The notes below the pieces were generated by a model that saw nothing but the letters and a program-made list of their open reading frames with translations, searched no databases and was not told where the DNA came from. Shown here in pieces: positions 31,153-39,500 of a stretch of 64,000 nt of DNA. Source of the DNA: Aureimonas ureilytica DSM 18598 = NBRC 106430 (GTDB lineage Bacteria; Pseudomonadota; Alphaproteobacteria; Rhizobiales; Rhizobiaceae). The stretch lies in NCBI RefSeq assembly GCF_000382705.1, contig NZ_ARQE01000004.1:342197-406196 (forward strand), written 5' to 3'. Positions within the stretch are counted from its first letter, which is position 1. Each line of letters begins with the position of its first letter. Both the position numbers and the translations under genes were made by a program.

Positions 31153-33507
31153 TCAGTTCGCCGTGCCGGCCGAGCGCAGGGCGCGCCAGACCTTCTGCGG
31201 CGTTGCCGGCATGGTCAGCTCGTTGGTGCCGATCGCGTCGGTGATGGCGTTGATGACCGCCGGCGGCGAGCCGATCGCGCCGGCCTCGCCGCAACCCTTG
31301 ATGCCCAAGGGATTGGTGGTGCAGGGCGTCTCCGTGGTCAGCACCTCGAACATCGGCAGGTCCCAGGCGCGGGGCATGGCGTAGTCGTTGTAGCTGGCGG
31401 TCACGAGCTGGCCCGACGCGTCGTAATGGACGCCTTCCAGAAGCGCCTGCCCGATCCCTTGAGCGAGGCCGCCATGGACCTGCCCTTCGACGATCATCGG
31501 ATTGACGATGCGGCCGAAATCGTCGGCGGCGACGAACTGCACGACCTCCACCTTGCCCGTCTCGGAGTCCACCTCGACTTCGCAGATGTAGCAGCCGGCC
31601 GGGAAGGTGAAGTTCTGCGGATCGTAGAAAGCGCCCTCCTTCAGGCCCGGCTCCATGCCATCGGGCAGGTTGTGGCCCGTATAGGCGCCGAGCGCGACCT
31701 CGTGCCAGGCGAGCTTGCGGTCGGTGCCCGCGACCTTCACCTCGCCGTTCTCGATCACGATGTCGTCGTCGGAAGCTTCCAGAAGATGGGCGGCGATCTT
31801 CTTGGCCTTCACCTCCACCTTGTCGAGCGCCTTGGCGATGGCCGACATGCCGACCGCGCCGGAGCGCGAGCCATAGGTGCCCATGCCGAACTGCACCTTG
31901 TCGGTGTCGCCATGGATGACCTGGACATTGTCCACCGGCAGGCCGAAGCGCTCGGCGACGAGCTGAGCGAAGGTCGTCTCGTGGCCCTGACCGTGGCTGT
32001 GGGAGCCGGTGAGGATTTCGATCGTGCCGACGGGATTGACGCGCACTTCGGCCGATTCCCACAGGCCGACGCCTGCGCCGAGCGAGCCGACCGCCTTGGA
32101 CGGCGCGATGCCGCAGGCCTCGATATAGCAGCTATAGCCGAGGCCCCGGAGCTTGCCCTTGGCCTTCGCCTCGGCGCGGCGCGCCTCGAAGCCGTCGACA
32201 TCGGCCGCCTTCTTCGCGGCGTCCAGCGTCGCGGCGAAATCGCCCGTGTCGTAGTTCATGATGACGGGCGTCTGGTGCGGGAAGCTGGTGATGAAGTTCT
32301 TGCGGCGGAATTCGTCCGGCGCAAGGCCCAGCTCGCGCGCTGCCGTTTCCATCGTGCGCTCGATCACATAGGTCGCCTCCGGCCGCCCCGCGCCGCGATA
32401 GGCGTCCACCGGCACCGTGTTGGTGTAGACGGCCTTCACATTCGCGTAGATCGCCGGGATGTCATACTGGCCCGAGAGCAGCGTCGCGTAGAGATAGGTC
32501 GGGGTCGCCGAGGAGAAGAGCGACATGTAGGCGCCGAGATTGGCGACCGTCTCGACCCGCAGGCCGATCACCTTGTGGTCGGCGTCGATGGCCATCTCGA
32601 CATGGGTGTGATGGTCGCGCCCATGCGCGTCCGTCAGGAAGGCCTCGGAGCGATCGGAGGTCCATTTGACGGGAACGCCGGTGCGCTTGGACGCCCAGAG
32701 GCAGACGATCTCTTCGGGATAGATATAGATCTTGGAGCCGAAGCCGCCGCCGACATCGGGCGCGATGACGCGCAGCTTGTGCTCGGGCGCGACATTGTAG
32801 AAGGCGCTCATGACGAGCCGCGCCACATGCGGGTTCTGCGACGTCGTCCAGACCGTGTAGTGATCGTCAGCCGGATCGTAGACGCCGAGTGCCGCGCGCG
32901 GCTCCATGGCGTTCGGCACGAGACGGTTGTTCACGATGTCGAGCCGCGTCACATGCGCGGCGCGCGAGAAGGCCTCCTCCGTGGCGCGGGCGTCGCCGAG
33001 TTCCCAGTCGAAGCAGAGATTGCCGGGGGCCTCGGGGTGGATTTCGGGCGCGCCCGCCTCCAGCGCCGCCGGCCCTTCCACCACCGCGTCGAGAAGCTCG
33101 TAGTCGATCTCGACGGCTTCCGCCGCGTCGCGCGCCTGAAGCCGGGTTTCGGCCACGACCACGGCGACGGCCTGGCCGACATGGCGCACGGTGCCGACCG
33201 CCAGCGCCGGCCATTCGCCCATCTTCATGGGCGAACCGTCCTTGGAGGTGACGGCCCAGCCGCAGATCAGATTGCCGATGCCGTCGGCCTTCAACTGATC
33301 GCCGGAGAGAATGTCGATCACGCCGGGCATGGCCCGCGCGGCCTCGGCGTCGATCCCCTTGATCCGCGCATGGGCGTGGGGCGAGCGCACGAAGGCGGCG
33401 AATTTCATGCCGGGCACCACCATGTCGTCGGTGTAGCGCCCCCGGCCCGTGATGAAGCGGCGGTCCTCCTTGCGCAGGACCCGCGCGCCGAACCCTTCGA
33501 TACCCAT
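31153..33507 (-). CDS. Molybdenum hydroxylase large subunit, form II CoxL-like
   Basis: The 784-residue molybdopterin-cytosine-dinucleotide-type catalytic subunit of the xanthine oxidase family. The decisive active-site loop is AYRGAGR at 369-375, the form II signature. Form I, true aerobic CO dehydrogenase, has AYxCSFR with the Cys that holds copper. Other family marks: GRGRYTDD near 21, GGGFGSK at 253-259, GSHSHGQGHETTFAQ and the catalytic Glu in GCGEAGAIGSPPA near the C-terminus. So it hydroxylates an unknown substrate, and CO oxidation is unproven. It follows coxS by 113 bases and is the middle gene of the operon. No maturation genes (coxDEFG, mobA-like) are in the window. Confidence 0.93.
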   Translation of the reverse strand: MGIEGFGARVLRKEDRRFITGRGRYTDDMVVPGMKFAAFVRSPHAHARIKGIDAEAARAMPGVIDILSGDQLKADGIGNLICGWAVTSKDGSPMKMGEWPALAVGTVRHVGQAVAVVVAETRLQARDAAEAVEIDYELLDAVVEGPAALEAGAPEIHPEAPGNLCFDWELGDARATEEAFSRAAHVTRLDIVNNRLVPNAMEPRAALGVYDPADDHYTVWTTSQNPHVARLVMSAFYNVAPEHKLRVIAPDVGGGFGSKIYIYPEEIVCLWASKRTGVPVKWTSDRSEAFLTDAHGRDHHTHVEMAIDADHKVIGLRVETVANLGAYMSLFSSATPTYLYATLLSGQYDIPAIYANVKAVYTNTVPVDAYRGAGRPEATYVIERTMETAARELGLAPDEFRRKNFITSFPHQTPVIMNYDTGDFAATLDAAKKAADVDGFEARRAEAKAKGKLRGLGYSCYIEACGIAPSKAVGSLGAGVGLWESAEVRVNPVGTIEILTGSHSHGQGHETTFAQLVAERFGLPVDNVQVIHGDTDKVQFGMGTYGSRSGAVGMSAIAKALDKVEVKAKKIAAHLLEASDDDIVIENGEVKVAGTDRKLAWHEVALGAYTGHNLPDGMEPGLKEGAFYDPQNFTFPAGCYICEVEVDSETGKVEVVQFVAADDFGRIVNPMIVEGQVHGGLAQGIGQALLEGVHYDASGQLVTASYNDYAMPRAWDLPMFEVLTTETPCTTNPLGIKGCGEAGAIGSPPAVINAITDAIGTNELTMPATPQKVWRALRSAGTAN

Positions 33508-33620
33508 GTTCCATCCTCCCGAGATGCTGATCGGGGCGGGCGGGATGCGCGCGAGGCCGGCGCATCGGAGCGCCCCGTGATGATGCGAGACCGGCGGCGC
33601 GAGGCCGCCCGGCGGACGGC

Positions 33621-34121
33621 CTATTCGGCGGCGACGCGCTGGCTGGCGGGCTCGACGCGCATGGCCTCGGCCGCGGCCAGAACCGCCTTCACGATATTGT
33701 GGTAGCCGGTGCAGCGGCAGATATTGCCGTCCAGCTCGTCGCGCACCGTCTTCTCGTCGAGAACGCCGTCATGGCGACGGATCATGTCCACGGCGGTCAT
33801 GATCATGCCCGGCGTGCAATAGCCGCACTGGAGCCCGTGATGCTCGCGGAACGCGGCCTGGACGGGATGCAGGTCCTGCCCCCTGGCGATGCCCTCGATC
33901 GTGGTGATCTGGCTGCCGTCGGCCTGCGCGGCGAGCATGGTGCAGGACTTCACCGCCCGTCCGTCCACATGCACGACGCAGGCGCCGCATTGCGACGTGT
34001 CGCAGCCGACATGGGTGCCGGTGAGACCGAGCGTTTCGCGCAGAAACTGCACGAGAAGGACGCGGCCCTCCGCCTGCCCCTTCACCGCGCGCCCGTTCAC
34101 CACCAGAGAAATTTCGGTCAT
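33621..34121 (-). CDS. Molybdenum hydroxylase [2Fe-2S] small subunit (CoxS-like)
   Basis: A 166-residue iron-sulfur subunit that relays electrons. Plant-type cluster ligands C40, C45, C48 and C60 ([10 protein letters not shown]), and the second-cluster ligands C99, C102, C135 and C137 (QCGYCTPG and CRCTG) are all present. ATG 34121 has a perfect GGAGGA leader. It is the first gene of the S-L-M operon; the promoter should lie in 34122-34511, where a 17-bp palindrome is found. Confidence 0.94.
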   Translation of the reverse strand: MTEISLVVNGRAVKGQAEGRVLLVQFLRETLGLTGTHVGCDTSQCGACVVHVDGRAVKSCTMLAAQADGSQITTIEGIARGQDLHPVQAAFREHHGLQCGYCTPGMIMTAVDMIRRHDGVLDEKTVRDELDGNICRCTGYHNIVKAVLAAAEAMRVEPASQRVAAE

Positions 34122-34511
34122 CCGTTCCTCCCGAGACCATCGGCCGAAACGCCCTCTAAAAGGGGCGATCTCGGCCGGCGCGCGTTTGGGAGCTCGAAGC
34201 ATCCCCCGCGCCGTTCTCGGCCGTTCGGCTGGGGGAAGACTGCCCCGGCTCGCAAGCCTCGGCAAGCACTTTCTGGAACCATTCCAGAGCCCGGGGCGCG
34301 GGCTCGTGCGGCACTATGCCCCGGTTCCCGCGCGGGCGTTAAGCAGCGCCGGCGATCGGCGTTAAGAATGTGTGGCGCAAGTCCCACAAAAGCTTCGGGG
34401 AATCCTTCGCCGACTGCGCCACGCGGTTGTTATTTGCGGGAGAGCCGGCATTTTGAAGGACAAGCTCGGGGGAGCTGCGGCCAGCGGGCCGGAGTGATCG
34501 GGGAGGTTTTC
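34122..34511. other. Divergent region between the hydroxylase operon and tamA
   Basis: 390 bases, no credible gene. It must hold the leftward hydroxylase promoter and the rightward tamAB promoter. Contents seen: the palindrome at 34272-34288, and the GGGGAGG ribosome-binding site for tamA at its right edge. No convincing -35/-10 pair was found. Confidence 0.45.
34272..34288. promoter_or_regulatory. 17-bp palindrome upstream of the hydroxylase operon and tamA
   Basis: TCTGGAA-CCA-TTCCAGA is a perfect inverted repeat with 7-base arms. Each arm shares 5 of 7 positions with the ICE arm TTTAGAA, and the 3-base spacer is the same, but the resemblance may be chance. It is a candidate operator for the molybdenum hydroxylase operon, whose start lies 151 bases away. 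Confidence 0.45.
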
Positions 34512-36548
34512 GTGGAGCGCGCAAGCGCTCCGGCCGCTCTGCCCCCACCCCAAAGCGTCCGGCAAAGAGAGCGTTCCGCGTTGATGTCAGGATTGAAGCG
34601 TTGGGCCGGGACGGCCTTCGGCCTGCCCGCCATGGCCTTCGCCGTCGCTCTGTCGGGCGCGCCCGCGCCGGCCGAGGCGCTGCCGAAATTTCTCGACCCG
34701 TTCAACCTCTTCGGCTCGAAGGAAGAGGACACGAGCGATCTGCCCGACCCGATCAACTACACGGCGACGCTGACGGTCTCGCCGGATGTCGACGGGCTGC
34801 AGAAGGTGCTGGAGCGCGCGTCCTCGCTGGTGGCCGACGAGGACGAGTCCGTTTCGGGCTCGCTCGGGCTCCTGGCCAAGGCGCGCAACGACCGCCGGCG
34901 TCTCGTCGCCACGCTCTACGAGAATTCGCGCTATGACGGGCTCGTCACGATCCGCATCGAGGGTCGCGACATCGCCGATCTCGCGCCCGACGCCACGTTC
35001 GACACGTCCCGCCCGGTTCCGGTCGAGATCACCGTGCAGCCCGGCCCGCTCTTCACGCTCGGCACGGTGCGCATCAGCGCCAACGGCGTGCCGGTGGATG
35101 CCGCGCCCTACGATCTGACGCCTGGCTCCTCCGCCGATTCCACGCGCATCCTCGCCTCGGAAGCCCGGCTTCTGGAAGACCTTCGCAACGAGGGCCGGCC
35201 CTTCGTCGCGGTGACGAACCGCAACATCGTCGCCGACAGCGCCACCGACCGGATCGATATCGACCTCACCGTCTCGCCCGGCCCGCCGGTGCCCTTCGGC
35301 CAGACCTATGTCACCGGCACGGAGCGCATGGAGCCGGGCTTCGTGGCCTTCATGGCCGGCATAGAGCCGGGCTCGACCTTCTCCACCGCGACGCTCGACA
35401 AGGCCCGCAAGCGTCTCGTCGATCTCGGCGTCTTCTCCACTGTTTCGGTCAAGGCCGGCGACGCGCAGGTCGCCGACGGCACGCTGCCGGTTCAGGTGAC
35501 GGTGGCCGAGCGCAAGCTGCGCGTCTTCGGCGCGGGCGCGACCTTCTCCAACACCGAAGGGGGCGGCGCCAACGCCTATTGGGAGCATCGCAACCTCTTC
35601 GGCCGGGCGGAGAGCCTGCGCATCGAAGGCGCGGTGTCGCGCATCGGCGCCGACACGATCAGCACCACCGGCCGCGAAACCGAGGGTTTCGACTACAAGG
35701 CTTCGGTGACCTTCAAGAAGCCGGGCGTTCTCGGCCCGGATTCGGTCTATATCGGCTCGCTGACGGCGCTCACCGAGCAGCCGCTGGCCTACGACCGCAC
35801 CTCCGTCGCCCTGTCCAACGGGGTGGAATATTCGATCGACGACCGGCAGCGGCTGACCGTCGCGGTGAAGGCCGAATACGAGACGATCACCGACTATCTC
35901 GTGACCGAGAAGGAGTTCCTTCTCGCCTCCGTGCCGCTGACCTATACGTTCGACGCGCGCGACAACAAGCTGAACCCGACCAAGGGCTTCCTCGCCTCGC
36001 TCTCGGCCGAGCCGACCTACGAGTTCGAGACCTCGGTGCCCTTCGTGAAGGCGCGGGCCGACGCCTCGGCCTATCTTTCCTTCGACGAGGAGAGCCGCTT
36101 CGTGCTCGCGGGCCGCGTCGGCTACGGCATCGTGGCGGGCGCCGATCTCGCGGACGTTCCGAACGACCGCCGCTTCTTCGCCGGCGGCGGCGGCTCGGTG
36201 CGCGGCTACGTGTTCCAGTCGATCGGCCCCTATTATCCGAGCTTCGCGCCCCCGGGCACCAACCGTCGCTTCGTGGACACGCCGAGCGGCGGGCTTTCGC
36301 TCTTCGAGGCTTCGGCCGAGCTGCGCTTCAAGGTGACCGACAACATCCAGATCGTGCCCTTCGTGGACGCGGGCGCGGTGGGCGACGATTTCGCGCCCGA
36401 CTTCAGCAAGCTGAAGATCGGCGCAGGCGTCGGCGCGCGCTACATCACGAGCTTCGGCCCGATCCGCATCGATGTCGGCGTGCCGCTCGATCCCGGCCCG
36501 CGCGACAGCGACTTCCAGATTTATGCCGGCATCGGACAGGCCTTCTGA
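34512..36548 (+). CDS. tamA: Translocation and assembly module outer-membrane protein TamA
   Basis: Omp85-family outer-membrane protein that works with TamB in outer-membrane protein and lipid transport. From GTG 34512 it is 678 residues; GGGGAGG six bases upstream favours this start, while ATG 34584 (654 residues, weak site) is the alternative and begins closer to the signal peptide (LKRWAGTAFGLPAMAFAVAL, APAPAEA). Periplasmic POTRA-like domains fill roughly the first half (marks: VPVEITVQPGPLFTLGTV, GQTYVTGTERMEPGFV, KARKRLVDLGVFSTV). A beta-barrel follows with FFAGGGGSVRGY, the (V/I)RGY lid-lock motif of the family, and a C-terminal DFQIYAGIGQAF strand ending in Phe. The stop overlaps the tamB start by one base (TGATG). 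Confidence 0.9.
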   Translation: MERASAPAALPPPQSVRQRERSALMSGLKRWAGTAFGLPAMAFAVALSGAPAPAEALPKFLDPFNLFGSKEEDTSDLPDPINYTATLTVSPDVDGLQKVLERASSLVADEDESVSGSLGLLAKARNDRRRLVATLYENSRYDGLVTIRIEGRDIADLAPDATFDTSRPVPVEITVQPGPLFTLGTVRISANGVPVDAAPYDLTPGSSADSTRILASEARLLEDLRNEGRPFVAVTNRNIVADSATDRIDIDLTVSPGPPVPFGQTYVTGTERMEPGFVAFMAGIEPGSTFSTATLDKARKRLVDLGVFSTVSVKAGDAQVADGTLPVQVTVAERKLRVFGAGATFSNTEGGGANAYWEHRNLFGRAESLRIEGAVSRIGADTISTTGRETEGFDYKASVTFKKPGVLGPDSVYIGSLTALTEQPLAYDRTSVALSNGVEYSIDDRQRLTVAVKAEYETITDYLVTEKEFLLASVPLTYTFDARDNKLNPTKGFLASLSAEPTYEFETSVPFVKARADASAYLSFDEESRFVLAGRVGYGIVAGADLADVPNDRRFFAGGGGSVRGYVFQSIGPYYPSFAPPGTNRRFVDTPSGGLSLFEASAELRFKVTDNIQIVPFVDAGAVGDDFAPDFSKLKIGAGVGARYITSFGPIRIDVGVPLDPGPRDSDFQIYAGIGQAF

Positions 36549-39500
36549 TGATGACGATGCGACAGATATTCGCCCGCGCGCTGCGCCTTCGCGCCGCTCT
36601 CGTTCTTCTGGCCTGCGCCCTCGCCTCGCTCGCCGCGACGCAGCCCGCCCGTGCGCAGTTCCTCGCGGGCCAGCTGGAAAACCTCCTGTCCACCGAGGAC
36701 CGGCAGGTGAAGATCGAGGGCCTCTCCGGTGCGCTTAGCGGCAATGTGCGCATCGAGGAGGTCACGGTGTCGGACCGCGACGGCGTCTGGCTGACGGCGC
36801 GCGATCTGGCGCTCGACTGGTCGCCGCTGGCGCTGGTGCGCAAGAATGTCGAGATCCAGAGCCTCACGGCCGGCTCGATCACGCTGGCGCGCCTGCCGCG
36901 CGCCGCGCCGCCGACCGAGGACACGTCCTCCGGCGGCTTCTCGCTGCCCGACATCACCGCCAATGTCGGCCGCATCGCGATCAACGAATTCGTGCTGAAC
37001 GAAGCCGTGGCGGGCGTCGCCGCGCGGCTGTCGGCGGAGGGCTCGCTGACGCTCGCGAGCGACCCGGCCCAGCTCGACGCCAATCTGGCGATCCGCCGGC
37101 TCGACCAGGGCGGCGAGATCACGCTGAAACTCGGCTTCCAGCCCGCCGCCAACCGGCTGGAGCTGAACGTCGCGGCGAGCGAACCGGCGGGCGGCCTCGT
37201 CGCCAATCTCCTGAAGCTGCCGGGCGCGCCGCCCGTGTCGCTGACGATCCAGGGCTCTGGCCCCTTCGACAATTTCGCCGCCAACGGCACGCTCGACCTC
37301 GGCTCCGAACGCGCCGCGACACTGACGGCCACCACCGACACGGGCGCGGACGGACGCCGCATCACCGCCGAGCTTTCCGCCAAGACGCAGCCCTTCGTCC
37401 CGGAAGCCTATCTCGGCTCGGTCGGCGAGGACCTGACCCTCAACGCCAACGTGCTCCTGCGCAACGACGGCGCGATCGCCATCGAGACCGGCCGCCTTCA
37501 GTCCGGCCCGCTCGACCTGACGGCTGAGGGCACGCTCGACCGCAGCGGCTCCACCAACGATCTGACGGTCGCGCTTCGCACGGGTTCGGGCGATCCGATT
37601 CCGATCGCCTTCGGGTCGCAGGGCGCGCGAACGGCGCTGGAACTCACCTCGCTCGACGCCAAGCTCACCGGCGCCTTCGCCTCGGCCGGGCTGGACCTCG
37701 CCGCCAAGGCCCGCACCGCCGGTTTCGAGACCTATGTTCTGAACGAGGTCGGCGCGACGGCGCGCTCGGACAGTTTCGATCTCAACAATCTCGTCGGCCC
37801 CGTCGCACTCAAGGTCGATGCGCGCAATGCGAGCGTTTCGAACACCGCCAATTCGCAGGTCGCGCTCGTCGCCTCGCGCGTTCTGGAAGGGCCGATCGCG
37901 CTCGATGCCGACGGCGCGCTGACGAGCGAGGGCCTGAGCTTCAAGAAGGCGACGCTCACCACCGGCGCGGCGGATCTGTCGCTCGACGGACAGGCGGCGC
38001 TGAACTTCTCGACCTTCCTTCTCAACATCCGCTCCAGCTTCGAGACGGCCGCGCTCTCGCCCGAGGCCGTGCCCTATGTCGGCCAGCGCGTCGCCATCAA
38101 CGGGCAGGCGCGGCGGGCCGAAGACGGCAGCCTCGGGGTCAGCGACCTCGTGGTGGACGGCGACGCGCTGGAAATCGCGGGCTCGGCGAGCCTGACGGGC
38201 GAGACGATCGCCGCCGCCATCACCGGCCGGCTCGATCAGGCCGCCATTGCGGACTCTGCGCTGAAGGGTCAGGCGAATTTCACGCTCAACGCCGCCGGCA
38301 CGGTTTCCGCGCCGCAGGTGAACCTTACGGCCAGCGCGCGCGATCTCGAAGTCGCCGGGCGGCGGCTGGAGGCGCTGGAAGCGCGCATCGACGGCACGTT
38401 CGCGCCCGATGCTCCGAGCGGCACGATCGCGGTGAACGGCACCTATAACGGCGCGCCGCTCGCGCTGACGGCGGACCTCGCCACCGAGGGCGCGGTGCGC
38501 TCCCTGCGTAACCTCCTCCTTCGTCAGGGCCGCAACAATGTCTCGGGCACGCTGTCGCTCGACGGCGAAAACCGCCCGTCCGGCGATCTTGCGATCGACG
38601 TGCCGGATGCCTCGACGCTTCTGGCGCTCGCCGGGCAGACCGGCTCGGGCGATCTGCGCGGTCGTCTCGCCTTCGCGGTCGGCAATGGCGGCACGCCGGT
38701 GGCCGACGTGGACCTGACCTCCGGCGGCGTGACGCTCGGGGAGAACCGCTTGCGCAACGCGCGCATCGACCTGCGCGTCCAGAACTTCCTTCAGGCGCCG
38801 CTCGCCGCCGGCACGATCCGCGCGGGAGCGCTGGAAGCGGGCGGGCAGCGGATCGAGGCGCTCGACGCCACGTTGGAGGCCGCCGGTGACGCCACCGCGA
38901 TCGAGGCGAGCGCCGAACTCAACGACGTGCCGACGCGCTTTGCGGGCGATGTCGCCTTCACGGATGCCGGCACGGTGATCGCGCTTCGCACGCTCACCGC
39001 CGACATTCCGAACGCCCGGCTCGTCCTCACGGAGCCCGCCACGGTGACGCTCGGCTCGGTGCGCACGACGCTCGGCACCCTTCGCTTCGATGCGGGCTCC
39101 GGCTCGCTCACCGCCTCCGGTACCCTGGCGGATCGGCTCGATCTCGACCTCACGCTGAACCAGCTGCCGCTGGCGCTCGCCAATCCCTTCGCCCAGGGGC
39201 TCGACGCCTCGGGCACGCTCACTGGCACGCTCGAAGTCGGCGGGCTGGCATCCGCGCCCGATCTCGACTTCGACCTTCGCGCCTCTGACGTGCGCACCAG
39301 CCAGACCCGCGCCGCCAAGCTGGAGGGGGGCGTCGATGCCGCGCTCGCCGGCCAGTATCGCGACGCAACGGCGACGCTGCGCACCGCCCGCGTCGATCTC
39401 GGGCAAGGCTCCGTCGAGGCGACCGGCACGCTTGGTCGCTCGCTCGATCTCGACCTTCGGCTCACCGACATTCCGGTCGCGCTCGCCAACGGCTTCGTGT

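Noticed and set aside
30338-34121. Annotation as a genuine aerobic CO dehydrogenase
   Set aside because: The large-subunit loop is AYRGAGR (form II) and lacks the Cys that binds copper in form I; no maturation genes are present.
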